Part shown: positions 10,033-21,580 of the stretch, one piece after another | Layout: the number at the start of each line of letters is the position of its first letter | How positions within the stretch are numbered: position 1 is the first letter of the stretch | Assembly: GCF_029867415.1 (NCBI RefSeq) | Contig: NC_081183.1 | Coordinates: 117,356,514-117,420,513, forward strand | Source: Vicia villosa | Lineage: Eukaryota > Streptophyta > Magnoliopsida > Fabales > Fabaceae | Length of the DNA: 64,000 bases | Direction: 5' to 3' | Made by a program: the position numbers and the translations under genes | The notes under the pieces: model-generated | What the model saw: the letters and a program-made list of their open reading frames with translations, nothing else | Told to the model about the DNA's origin: nothing | Databases searched by the model: none

Positions 10033-11259
10033 CATACTTTACTTTTATGCTAAAACATTAATAAACAACAAAAAATCTAAAAAAAACTCTTAAGGCTCTC
10101 TTTTGGACTATTGGTTACTATCCTGAGCATTTTGGAGATTCGGACTTATGGACTTAGGACCTCTGGACCCTCATTCTGTTATTACTCTGTGATTGTTCTG
10201 TCTGTCTGGCATCGGATTTTTGTTTGTTTATGTATGCAGGTATTTCCTTGAAAGCCCTTGATGGTTAATTCCAAGGCATTGAGATAAGGATTTTACCCGA
10301 AAACAGCCGTTACTCTGCCCAATTTTCGTCAAAATTTTAATGTGCTTAATGCGAAGTGGTGCTAAGATAATAAATTCATCTGGATCCCCAAGTGGTAATG
10401 TTTGGTATTGATAGTCCAAAGGATGGGAAATCTACCTTGACTCATAATGTCAAGTGTTGGCTTCTTCTTCGGTTAGACCGTTTCTTTCCTTAGCTTTTAT
10501 TTTACGCAATAGGATAACCTCTTCATCTCCTCCCATTCTTAAATTTTCAAAATCTTCTCCCTTTTTCAAAAACCTTCTTATGTTTGCAAACCTTTCAAAA
10601 CCTTTTCTTTAAAAAATATATTTTGCCCTTAGTGGCCTTTTTCAAAAGTTTAGACACTGTTAATTGTCGAAATGAGTGGTTATACCCCATGATTTTGAAA
10701 TTGATTGATATAATGAGATCTTTTCCGCGTGAGAGAGCTAGTGGCATACTCGTTGATTTTATCCGAGTTGGAGCCCTTCTTTCATTTGCGATGCAAAGAA
10801 CTCATTTGTTCTCATGCTCAAGATCAATGGCTGAGTATTTCTCTCCGACGACGATAAAGTGTTTATTCGTTTTTTTAAAAAAAAAACGTTTTCCCTTTTA
10901 AGAGGAACTACATTAGCTCTGACTTCTCCATTGCACCGAGGAGGTATGTAGGCCCAAAGCTTAACGCTTTGCCGAGCTTATTTTAAAAATAAAACAAACC
11001 CGTTTTTTACCACACACGACACAGATTTTCAAAAAGGTTCCTGTGGAGTACCACAGATATGAGGGGTGCTTAAAACCTTCCCCTCATATAATCAACACCC
11101 ATACCTGAGATCTCTTTCTTGTTTTAAAAACAAAACTTTGGGTTTTTCGTTCTTTTCCCTTTTCCTTTGAAAAAATAAAGCGCGGTGGCGATTTCACTGA
11201 AATATTGATTCGAGTCAATCCTATGGCTTCGATATCAGATTTTCCCCGCTACAGAAAAA

Positions 11260-11277
11260 TGGCGACTTCACTGGGGA
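11260..11277 (+). other. Ogre primer-binding site
   Basis: TGGCGACTTCACTGGGGA, six bases after the 5' LTR. Ogre PBS are reported to match tRNA-Arg; I cannot check the tRNA here. Confidence 0.85.
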
Positions 11278-12049
11278 TCCAGTTTTAAGTGTGTTAAGCC
11301 TATTTTTGTTTATCTGTGTGTTTTACCTGTATATACTGTTGTGTGCTTTGTTTGTTTATCTTTTCTTTTTTTCTTTTTGGTGCTCGATGGTTCCTCTGTG
11401 ATGAGATAAAGTCCTAACCCGAACTTTGGTGAGTAACTTGAGATAGGAGGTGGTAAGACCAATAGTCGCATGTCAGGAGCAATCCTTACCATGAGCGTCA
11501 TATGGTGGAACCCCAATCAGTGGAGGCCTCATGGAAGGTAGTAGAGGTTGTTACGAACCATCGTGATAACGCTATTACTTTCAATAGTGAGTGTCCGTAG
11601 AAGCTGAATGGCCTAGAACCTTTTTAACCCATCTAAGCCTTTTTAGGATGTAGTGCAGAAACAAGATCAAGTACCAATTTGAGCTTGTTGTCATGCGATA
11701 CTACGCTCAGACGAGGTCTTTTTAGGCATATTATTGGCGCCCATGAGCAATTGTGCGTGCCGGTAATATCCGATAGAAGATTGAAAACTCTGGGAACCTT
11801 TGTAGAACCCGATTGGCAGGTACAAAACTCCTTAGATCACGCCTTGTGGGATGGGTAGACCCATGGCTCCATGCTCGTGACGTCGAACCTAAGAACCTGG
11901 ACTGTGTGATTTTGTGTGATTTGCTGTGATCTTGTGTGCTCTTGATTGTGATTGATGCATAAACCATGCATTCACGCATTCATAAAAATGACATTCATAA
12001 ATGGTCTTCAAGGAACTTAGAGACATTTTTTGTAAACATCACAGGTACC
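11278..12049 (+). other. Ogre 5' leader
   Basis: About 770 bp of non-coding leader between PBS and ORF1. A minus-strand relative of its first ~620 bp lies at 4944..5549. It ends with a GTGTGATTTTG/GTGTGATTTGC repeat near 11910..11930 shortly before ORF1. I see no gene in it. Confidence 0.7.
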
Positions 12050-13534
12050 ATGGATCAAAAGAGAAGCATCAAGAAGTACACTTTCAGGAATTCAAGTGCA
12101 AAGGAATTGAAAGAGCTAACAACTTTGATTCCTAATCTTGACAACTTCAAAAACCATTATGGGAAATTGATCTCTATCTTGAAGACCAAAGTGGAAAAGG
12201 GGATTCTTGAGACTCTTGTGCAGTTTTATGACCCAGTTTATCAGTGTTTCACCTTTCCGGATTACCAACTTATGCCCACTTTGGAGGAGTATTCTTATTG
12301 GATTGGTTTGCCAGTTACGAATGATATACCTTTTAGTGGTCTGGAGAAAGAGCCTCAGGTTGATGAGATAGCAGAACTTCTTCAGTTGAAAATATCAGAT
12401 GTGAAAGCAAACATGACCAAAAAAGGAGGAATTTGGGGGTTGACTTCTAAGTTCTTGATTGGAAAGGCTTCCATGTTGGCTAGTAAAGGAAGTATGATTG
12501 CTTTTGAGACATTTTTGACCTTGCTCATCTATGGTTTGATACTCTTTCCCAACATTGATAATTTTGTCGATGTTAATGCTATTCGGATCTTCATGATTGG
12601 GAATCCTGTACCTACTTTACTTGGGGACACTTATCATTCCATTCACCATAGGAATGATAAGAAAGGTGGACTTATCAACTATTGCACTCCTTTGCTCTAT
12701 AAGTGGTTTATTTCGCACTTACCTCAGACTAAGAATTTCTTGAACAATCCTGATGGTCTCTCGTGGTCTCAGAAGATCATGCCTCTTACTAATGGGAATA
12801 TCCATTGGTACAATCCTGCTTATGACATTGGCGAGATTATTGATAGTTGTGGAGAATTCCCTAATGTACCTCTTCTTGGTATACAAGGAGGAATTACCTA
12901 CAACCCCATTCTTGCAAGGCGTCAATTTTGCTATCCCATGAAGGAGCGACCCGCTAGTATTCTTGTGTCAGGAATCTTCTATCTTAATCAAGATGGAAAT
13001 TCGGATATGAGAAATGGGTTTGTGCGTGCTTGGCACCATGTTGATAGGAAGAGACATTTGGGAACGAAACAATGTGTTGCTCTCAAAGACTACACTGATT
13101 GGGTTCAAGCTAGAGCTCATACTTTTCAGATGCCTTATTTACTTGAGGAGCCTTCTCTACCCATTACTCCACCATTATCTTTCACTACTCCTATTGAAAG
13201 TAGTGAGGGGCATCTAGAGCTCGTGGCTAAGATGAGATTGGAAAGAGACGCTTGGGAGAAGAAGTTTCATGCTTTGGAAGTGGAGAATAAAGAGTTGAAG
13301 ATACATTTGAAAGAAAAGGATGAAATGCTTGATATCCAAGATGGTTGGTTGATGGAAAAGGATGATCAAATCCGTCATCAAGAAGAGTTGCTTCAACAAC
13401 ATGGAGAAAAGCGAAAGAGATAACAAGAAGATTCGGTTGCATGGAAGGAAGTTGCTGATAAGTTGATGGTCGAGAATGCTCATTTGAAGGCCTTTTATGA
13501 AGATGAGTTGGAGAAGCTCCGTAGGAAGTTGTAG
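12050..13534 (+). pseudogene. Ogre ORF1 (DUF7745 / plant-mobile-domain-like protein), one in-frame stop
   Basis: ORF1 is the extra protein encoded ahead of gag in Ogre elements; its role is unknown. The frame opens at 11966, but I prefer the ATG at 12050 (MDQKRSIKK), where the family's proteins usually begin. The first ~350 residues contain the block around VYQCFTFPDYQLMPTLEEY, typical of the DUF7745 family, which is related to the plant mobile domain. The last ~80 residues are rich in E, K and L in a heptad-like pattern (coiled coil). A TAA at 13421..13423 interrupts the frame, but coiled-coil codons continue in the same frame for 36 more codons to TAG at 13532..13534. So the natural protein is about 490 residues and this copy has one nonsense mutation. 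Family recall is from memory. Confidence 0.8.
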
Positions 13535-13738
13535 AGAGGAGTTGGATCTTCGTCAGAAGTGTTCCCTTCTAGTTTCTAGCTTTTCCTTTATTTTGTAATT
13601 TTGGATCTTTGAATCCTTTTGTAAGCTTTTCTATTATTAATGAAGAATGTTGTTATGTTTTATGTTTTTGCTAATGTTTACAATTAATGTCTTAAAGTTC
13701 CTTGAAAACCAAAAAAAAAATAATAAAAATCATTTGCA
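13535..13738 (+). other. ORF1 to gag-pro spacer
   Basis: About 200 bp of AT-rich spacer including an A-run near 13710. I see no gene or promoter that I can support. Confidence 0.5.
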
Positions 13739-16700
13739 TTGCATTTCATGCATCATTCTGCATTTTGGTCTTGCTTCCGAGAGTATTCCCGAGGTTTTAT
13801 TCAGTGTTCTTCATACAAAATCAAGCTGTCTCACCGGTATAACACTCGAGCTAACTGCAAGAAGAAGATGGAAGGTCTTGAACAAGAGAATCGTGAGCTA
13901 CGTGAAGAGGTTGTTACGTTGAGATCTGGTGTGGATCGTCTCACTGCTCTGGTTGAGACATTGATGGCTGCTCAGAATCAGAATCAGAATCAGGTTCCTC
14001 CTCCCAATGCCCAAGCACAGGGTCAGACCACTGTGATTTCTGAAATTGTTGCTACAACCATTCCTGCTGTTCCTGTTGGTGCTACTCAACAACGTATGCC
14101 TAATGGATATCCCTGGGGCATGCCTGAAGGTTATTTGTCTGTTCCTGAGATGACTCGTCCGTTGACTCCTATTATGGTCAACACATCTCCTATTGTTCAT
14201 ACTGGTCCTTTTGTCCCAGAGCCCATTTATGATGCTGCTCCAAGTGAAATTCATGACAGAATGGATGGTTTCCAAGATCAGTTTGAAGAATTGCAGAAAG
14301 AAATGAAAGCCCTGCGTGGGAAAGAACTGTTTGGAAAGAATGTGCATGATCTTTGCCTTGTTCCCAATGTGAAAGTACCTGCTAAGTTCAAGCTGCCTGA
14401 ATTTGAGAAGTATAAAGGAAATTCCTGTCCTCAGGCACATCTGGTGATGTATGTAAGGAAGATGTCCACTCACACTGATGACCAACGTCTGTTGATCCAT
14501 TATTTCCAAGACAGTTTGACTGGAGCTGCTTCTAAGTGGTATATGGGTCTTGATAGCACCCATATTCGCACTTTCAATGACTTAGCTGAGGCGTTTGTGA
14601 AACAATACAAGTATAATGTGGACATGGCTCCTGATAGAGATCAATTGCGAGCTATGATGCAGAAAGAAAAGGAATCCTTCAAGGAATATGCTCAGAGATG
14701 GCGTGAGGTTGCCACCCAAGTGATTCCTCTGATGGAAGAAAAAGAGATGACTAAGATTTTCCTTAAGACTCTTGGTCCGTTTTACTATGAGAAGATGATT
14801 GCGAGTGCTCCTGTAGACTTCACCGAAATGGTGGGTATAGGTGTCAGGTTGGAAGAAGCTGTGCGAGAAGGTCGTCTGGTTCGGAATGACAATTCGTCTG
14901 GTGGTGCGAAGAAGTATGGTTCTTCATTCCAGAAGAAGAAGGAATCAGATGCTAATGTTGTTTCTCATGGGAGGAATAGTCGATTTAGAAATCAATCTCA
15001 ACAAGTGGCGTCAGTAACTCCTGTTGTGAATTCAATGCCTGTAGCTCCTGTTAATCAACAACCAGCAAGGCGGAATCCGTATCCTCGAGTTAATATTGAT
15101 CCTATCCCCATGACGTACACTGAACTGTATCCTGCTCTAATTCATAAGAAGTTCGTTCAACCAAGGTCACCACCTCCTGTTCCAGAGAAACTCCCTTGGT
15201 GGTACAAAGCTGATGCCACTTGTGCTTTTCATCAGAATGCTCCTGGGCATGATTTGGAAAACTGTTGGTCCCTAAAGAATGAAGTTCAGAGATTGGTCCG
15301 TTCTGGAATGCTTTCTTTCCGTGATATTGGCCCAAAGGTGCAGAACAATCCATTGCCAACTCATGAAGCGTCTGCTGTGAATATGGTGTATGGGTGCCCT
15401 GGGAAATATAAGATTTATCGTGTGGAACACATCAGAGGATCATTGGTAGAGATGCATGCCACTCTGTGTGAGTATAGTCATTATGAGCATAACCATGCTG
15501 CTTGTAGGATTTGTTCAGTTAATCCTCGAGGGTGTTATATTGTGAGAAGAGATTTACAAGAGATGATAGATCAAAGGCTCATTGAGATTCTGAGGGATAG
15601 AGATGAAGATGATGTCAATGTGATTGAACCATGCTTTGAAATTCCGGAATGTATAGAGATTGGTTATTATGGCAAAGCTGCTATGGAACCTCTTGTGATA
15701 TGTTTGCCTGGATCTGTACCTAATAGTTCTGACAAAGCTGTACCCTACAGATACAATGCCACCATGTTGGAAGCTGGAAAAGAAGTCGAGATTAAGCCTC
15801 TGTCTTCTGTTGGGAATATAGCAGATGTTAGTAGAGTGACTAGAAGTGGACGAGTTTTTACTCAACCCCAAACAGTTGTGGATGTCCAGAGGAATCCTAC
15901 TCAAGTGCCTGTAAACAATAATGATGCGACAAAAGTGAATGCTGGATCATCTTCAGGAAAGGAGATGGATGAGATTTTGAAGCTTATCAAGATGAGTGAT
16001 TATAAGATTGTGGATCAGTTACATCGTACTCCGTACAAGATCTCTATATTGGAGCTGCTGACAAGTTCTCCTGCTCATAGGGATTCTTTAATGAAGATAC
16101 TGGATCAAGCCTTTGTGGATCATGATGTGACACTGGATCAGTTTAATGGGGTTGTGAGTAATATCACTGCATGTAACAATCTGAGCTTCAGTGATGAAGA
16201 TTTGCCTGAGGAAGGGAGAAATCATAATTTGGCTTTGCATATCTCTGTCAGTTGCAAAGAGGACTCAATGTATAATGTGTTGATTGATACTGGATCATCT
16301 CTGAATGTCATGCCAAAATCCACTCTTGCCAAGCTGTCTTATGGTGGCACACCAATGAGATTTAGTAATGTGATTGTCAAGGCTTTTGATGGATCGAAGA
16401 AATCAGTGGTTGGAGAGGTTGATTTACCTATTGGTATTGGACCATTTGTCTTCAAGATTACTTTTCAAGTGATGGATATTTTCCCTGCGTACAGTTGCTT
16501 ATTGGGACGCCCATGGATCCATGAGGCTGGGGCAGTTACTTCGACTCTCCACCAAAAGTTGAAATTTGTGAAAGATGGAAAGATGGTCGTTGTGAATGGA
16601 AAACAAGCTTTGCTGATTAGTTATCTCTCTTCGTTCCGTACCATAGAGGCTGATGAAGTAGTCATTGGAACTGCATTCCAAGCCCTGTCCGTTAATAATG

Positions 16701-17043
16701 AATTCAAAAAGGATGAAGCTTCCATTGCCTCCTTCAAAGATGCTCAACTGGTGGTTCAGAATGGACATTCAGGAGTCTAGGGACAAGTGGTGAGTCTGCA
16801 AGAGAACAAGAATAGAGCTGGTCTGGGATTTTCTGCCTCAGACAAGTCTCTGATGAAGCCTGAATCTGCTTTTCGTCCTTATCAGGAGATGTTCCATAGT
16901 GCTGGGTTTCTACATCCGACTCTTCCAGAAGTGAACGCTATTGAAGACAAATCAGAGCCAGAAGTGCCAAAATTTGTGACCCATGGGAAGATGATTAAGA
17001 ACTGGATCACCATTGACATTCCTGAGTGTACTCATGCTTCAAA
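13739..17043 (+). pseudogene. gag-pro: Ogre gag-protease, one in-frame stop
   Basis: Encodes the capsid precursor and its aspartic protease. The frame runs from ATG 13739; a second candidate start is 13868 (MEGLEQENRELREEV), which opens a coiled coil. Counting from 13739, the retrotransposon gag core covers about residues 205..380, and a Cys/His cluster (CAFHQNAPGHDLENC) lies near 494..508. The protease has catalytic Asp850 in VLIDTGSSLNVMP and the partner LLGRPWIHEAG motif about 70 residues later. A TAG at 16778..16780 stands where relatives have Trp (TGG), and the frame then continues (GQVVSLQENK) to the splice donor at 17044. Without splicing, translation would end at TAA 17045..17047. With splicing, the frame would join pol. 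Confidence 0.88.
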
Positions 17044-17307
17044 GTAATTTGCTTTTATGTCTTTCAAAATCCTTTCATTCTGCCCAAGATGAAAGTGAAG
17101 TTGTTGGGGCTTTTTCCTGTTTGTTTTAAACATTAAAATCATCAATAAAAGTCATTTTGTTTCTGCATATACATGCTTTTATCTTTTTGCTTTTTCTGGA
17201 AAGTGGTAACACAAAAACCTTAAAAATTGTTTTCATTTGCCATAATCTGCACGATTACATGTTTGCATATATCTTTCCTTTTCCTGAAATAATAATCACT
17301 TGTGCAG
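17044..17307 (+). other. Ogre intron between gag-pro and pol
   Basis: A 264-bp AT- and T-rich stretch bounded by AA/GTAATT and TTGTGCAG/ATT, good plant donor and acceptor sites. Joining 17043 to 17308 gives codon AAA and continues directly into LINKTVESNDPAP in frame, removing the TAA that starts in the donor. Ogre elements are known to carry a partly spliced intron here, which sets the ratio of Gag to Gag-Pol. Boundaries are inferred from sequence and frame only. Confidence 0.78.
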
Positions 17308-20300
17308 ATTAATCAATAAAACCGTTGAAAGTAATGACCCTGCACCCTCTCCCAACTTCGAGTGTCCTGTGTATGAGGCGGAAGAAGAGAGTGATGAATG
17401 TATTCCTGATGAGATTTCCCGACTGCTTGAGCACGAGGAAGACACCATTCAGCCATATAAAGAGCCGTTAGAAGTCATCAACTTGGGTTCTTAAGAGGAT
17501 AAGAAGGAAGTCAAGATTGGGGCACTGCTTGGTCAAGATGTTAAGAAGAGGATGGTAGAGCTTCTTAAAGAATATGTTGACATTTTTGCGTGGTCCTACC
17601 AAGACATGCCTGGGTTGGACACAGATATTGTGGAGCATCGTTTGCCATTGAAACCAGAATGTCCTCCTGTCAAGCAAAAGCTAAGAAGGAGTCATCCTGA
17701 TATGGCGGAAAAGATTAAGAATGAGGTCTTGAAGCAGGTAGACGCAGGTTTCCTTGTCACTTCTGTATATCCTCAATGGATTGCCAATATTGTGCCTGTT
17801 TCGAAGAAAGACGGAAAAGTTCGTATGTGTGTTGATTATAGGGATTTGAATAAAGCCAGTCCGAAAGATGATTTTCCTCTACCTCACATTGATATGTTGG
17901 TGGATAGTACGACAAAGTTTGAGGTTTTCTCCTTTATGGATGGTTTTTCAGGATACAACCAGATTAAGATGGCACCTGAAGACATGGAAAAGACAACCTT
18001 TATTACGCCATGGGGACATTCTGTTACAAAGTAATGCCTTTTGGGTTGAAGAATGCTGGCGCGACGTATCAAAGGGCCATGACCACTCTTTTCCATGATA
18101 TGATGCACAAAGAAATTGAAGTTTATGTGGATGACATGATTGCCAAATCCCAGTCAGAGGAGGGGCACATGGAGGATCTATTAAAGTTGTTTCAGTGTTT
18201 GAGAAAGTATCGTATCCGCTTAAATCCAAACAAATGTACTTTTGGTGTCCGTTCTGGAAAATTATTGGGTTTCATTGTCAGTCAGAGAGGAATTGAAGTA
18301 GATCCTGATAAAGTCAAAGCAATTCAGGAAATGCCAGCTCCAAAGACTGAGAAACAAGTGAGAGGTTTCCTCGGACGTTTGAATTATATCTCCAAGTTCA
18401 TTTCCAATATGACTGCTACCTGTGAGCCAATCTTCAAGTTTTTAAAGAAAAATCAGGGATGTGTGTGGAATGAAGATTGTCAGAAAGCTTTTGACAACAT
18501 CAAAGAATATCTGCTTGAACCTCCCATTTTGCTCCCTCCAGCTGAGGGAAGGCCTTTGATTATGTACCTCACAGTACTTGAAAATTCAATGGGATGTGTG
18601 TTGGGTCAGCATGACGAGTCTGGTCGAAAAGAGTATGCAATATACTACCTTAGCAAAAAGTTTACCGAGTGCGAAACAAGATACTCGCTGCTTAAGAGAA
18701 CTTGCTGTGCTTTGGTGTGGGCTGCTCGCCGACTAAGACAGTATATGTTGAACCACACCACCCTATTGATTTCCAAAATGGATCCAATTAAGTATGTATT
18801 TGAGAAACCTGCATTAACTGGAAGGATCGCTCGCTGGCAAATGTTGTTATCAGAATATGATATTGAATATCGAGCTCAAAAAGCTGTGAAAGGAAGTGTG
18901 TTGGCAGAGTACCTCGCTCACCAACCAATTGATGATCGTCAATCTATCAGAATGGACTTCCCAGATGAAGATATAATGTATTTGAGATCCCAAGATTGGG
19001 ATGAACCATTGCCAGAAGAAGGACCAGATCCTGAATCCAAGTGGGGTTTAATTTTTGATGGAGCTTCTAACGTTCATGGCCATGGAATTGGCGCCATTAT
19101 TGTCACTCCGCATGGGTCACATGTACCTTTCACTCCAAGGATATGTTTTGTATGTACAAATAATATTGCTGAGTATGAAGCTTGCATCATGGGACTTGAA
19201 GAGGCCATTAATCTGAGAATTAAGATTCTTGATGTTTATGGAGATTCTGCGCTTGTGATTAATCAGATTAAAGGAGAATGGGAAACTCGTCATCTTGGCT
19301 TGATCCCTTACAAAGATTACGCCAGAAGGCTGTTGACGTTCTTTAACAAAGTTGAATTCCACCACATCCCTCGAGATGAGAATCAGATGGCTGATGCATT
19401 AGCCACATTGTCCTCCATGTACAAAGTGAACTTCCATAATGAGGAACCTCAGATTACAATCAGGCGTCTTGATAGACCTGCTCATGTATTTGCAGTTGAG
19501 GAATCAACAGATGAAAAGCCTTGGTATTTCGATATTAAGCACTTCCTTCAGACTCAAGAATACCCACTTGGGGCATCAAATAAAGATAAGAAAACTTTGA
19601 GGAGATTGGCTGGCAGTTTCTTCATCAATGCGGATGTTTTGTATAAGAGAAATTATGACATGGTTTTGCTCAGATGCGTGGATAGACACGAAGCAGACAT
19701 GTTAATGCATGAAATTCATGAAGGATCTTTTGGTACTCATGCCAATGGACATTCGATGGCTAAAAAGATGCTCAGAGCAGGTTACTATTGGCTGACAATG
19801 GAATCTGATTGCTACAAATTTGTAAAGAAGTGTCACAAGTGTCAGGTGTATGCTGACAAGATTCATGTGCCTCCGACACTTCTCAATGTTATTTCTTCTC
19901 CGTGGCCTTTCTCTATGTGGGGTATTGATATGATTGGCATGATTGAACCCAAGGCTTCAAACGGACATCGATTCATCCTGGTAGCAATCGATTACTTTAC
20001 CAAGTGGGTAGAAGCTGCTTCATATGCTAATGTGACAAAGCAAGTTGTGGTCAGATTTATCAAGAACAACATCATCTGCAGATATGGTGTACCGAGCAAG
20101 ATCATTACTGATAATGGCTCGAATCTGAACAACAGCATGATGAGAGAACTGTGTGAAAGTTTCAAAATTGAACATCACAACTCTTCGCCTTATATGCCAA
20201 AGATGAATGGAGCTGTTGAAGCAGCAAATAAGAATATTAAGAAGATTGTGCAAAAGATGGTTGTTACGTACAAGGACTGGCATGAGATGCTCCCAGTTGT

Positions 20301-20548
20301 ACCAGAAAAGAATGAAGAAAGCTTTTGATAAGAAGGTTCGACCTCGTGTATTCAGAGAAGGCGACCTCGTGCTCAAAAGGATCTTGTCTTTCACCTCCGA
20401 TTCAAGGGGCAAGTGGACTCCTAATTTTGAAGGACCATATGTTGTTAAGAAAGCCTTCTCTAGCGGTGCATTAATTCTTGCAACCATGGATGGAGAAGAG
20501 CTCCCACGTCCCGTGAATGCTGATGTAGTCAAGAAATACTTCGCCTAA
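17308..20548 (+). pseudogene. pol: Ogre RT-RNaseH-aRNH-integrase polyprotein, broken
   Basis: Encodes the replication and integration enzymes. In order: a linker; reverse transcriptase (FSFMDGFSGYNQIKM near 17930, catalytic YVDD at 18124..18135); the RT-linked RNase H (about 18560..18930); a second, archaeal-like RNase H (Asp in LIFDGAS at 19057, then EYEAC) that marks the TAT lineage; the integrase HHCC zinc domain (to CHKCQ near 19840); and the integrase core (GIDMIG near 19924, ITDNGS near 20104, GAVEAAN near 20214). Damage: TAA at 17492..17494; loss of one base near 18013..18016, shifting RT from frame 2 to frame 1; and an internal deletion at about 20293 that jumps from HEMLP into QLYQKRMKKAF in another frame, removing perhaps 70..90 residues of the integrase C-terminal part by comparison with relatives. 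The last segment (KKAFDKKVRP to KKYFA) ends at TAA 20546..20548. Confidence 0.88.
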
Positions 20549-20575
20549 AATAATAAAAGAACAGCTCGCTAAGTT

Positions 20576-20641
20576 GAAAACCCGAAAGGGCGGCTTAGTC
20601 AAAAAAGAGCGTCTCGGTGGATTGAAAACCCGAAAGGGCGG
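20576..20641 (+). repeat. Two GAAAACCCGAAAGGGCGG hairpin motifs after pol
   Basis: GAAAACCCGAAAGGGCGG occurs at 20576..20593 and 20624..20641. Each CCC-GAAA-GGG (20581..20590 and 20629..20638) could fold as a short stem with a GAAA loop. A third copy is at 38604..38621, on the far side of the LARD, which inserted at the end of the second one. The motifs lie 30 to 100 bp after the pol stop. Confidence 0.8.
20637..20641. other. LARD target-site duplication, left (GGCGG)
   Basis: GGCGG here and at 38551..38555 flanks the LARD exactly. Confidence 0.9.
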
Positions 20642-21317
20642 TGTCGCTACCGCGAAAAATGGAATCAGAGTCGCCACTAATATATTCATCCCATCGCGGG
20701 AAAGGAATATCAGAAACCTAACTCGAAATAAGAACAAGGTCTTTCGACCAGAGAACAGGGCACGGGAGTCGGTTACGCAAGGGGAAGGTGCTAGCACCCC
20801 TCACGCCCATCGTACTCGATGGTATCCACCTATGTTTGTTTCTATCTAAAGGGTGTATCTATGTCTAAACCTAAATGCGAATGAATGCAAAAGAAATACG
20901 GGGAAAAGAAGGAATTATTTACAAGTGTGTTCGCTTAGGCCCCGCGACCCAATGCCTACGTATCCTTTTCAGGAATCAGAACGACCGTAGTTCGGCTCCA
21001 TAGTTTCCATTTGTTTTGTGTTTTTTAGTTGAACAGAGGTTAAGGTCACAATCCACGATGCTCGACCTTTGGAGACTTATACGCCTAGTTTGGAATGGAC
21101 TTAACTTGTTCTTAAGCGCCTAACAAGGCAAAAGAATGAACTTGGGTTTGTGTTTTTTATGTAACTACATGGTGAACAAAACCCAATACAAGGTTTCGCA
21201 CCACTTCGTCACTTTGTTTTAATTTGAGCCTTTATTAAGTGTTTTAAATGTTTTTGGTTGGGTATTTTTTAAGGGGAATTTATTTGCGATTAGAATCACA
21301 TAAAATGTATAATGATC

Positions 21318-21580
21318 GAGAAGCAGATTAGGGAATGAATCCCACTCACTTCTATCCCATTATATAATGTTCAAGAAACAGATTAGGGAATGAATCCCAC
21401 TCATTTCTATCCCATTAACTAATGTTTGAGAAACAGATTAGGGAATAAATCCCACTCATTTCTCTCCCATTAAGTAGTGACCGAGAAACAGATTAGGGAA
21501 TGAATCCCACTCATTTCTATGCCACTATAAGTGATTGAGAAACAGATTAGGGAATGAATCCCACTCATTTCTCTATCACT
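21318..21580 (-). repeat. Five ~55-bp hairpin repeats in LARD LTR
   Basis: Five copies start near 21318, 21372, 21428, 21483 and 21537. Each contains an AGAAACAGATTAGGGA half and an ATCCCACTCATTTCT half. The outer arms AGAAA/TTTCT and inner arms GGGA/TCCC can pair, so each unit could form a hairpin. The other LTR has the same array at 33453..33715. Confidence 0.8.

Larger units (their letters stand above)
7840..11253 (+). repeat. Ogre 5' LTR
   Basis: 3,414 bp, from TGTCATACCCC to CCCCGCTACA; partner 41582..44996. It contains two clusters of GCAATCGATTGC palindromes, a TATA box at 8517 followed by a CT-rich stretch (likely transcript start), and a small array of GTCCATTTGGAC words near 9862..10032. 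Open frames inside it, for example at 9760..10093 and 10584..10901, are repeat or LTR shadows. Confidence 0.92.

Noticed and set aside
9760..10093. Overlapping ORFs in the Ogre LTR
   Set aside because: They read through the GTCCATTTGGAC mini-array and are not conserved as protein in the minus-strand copy.
10584..10901. 105-codon ORF in the Ogre LTR that resembles a minus-strand frame at 62822..63055
   Set aside because: Similarity follows from homologous LTR DNA. No domain, and frames differ in length and ends. A rate test could revisit this.
13898..14563. 221-codon minus-strand ORF
   Set aside because: Antisense shadow of Ogre gag.
16778..16780. Programmed readthrough of the gag-pro TAG
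   Set aside because: Relatives have Trp here, and a splice site already handles the gag-pro to pol transition. A nonsense mutation is simpler.
21318..21580. Telomere-like TTAGGG motif
   Set aside because: TTAGGG appears once per 55-bp unit, not in tandem as plant TTTAGGG repeats; it is part of the hairpin unit.
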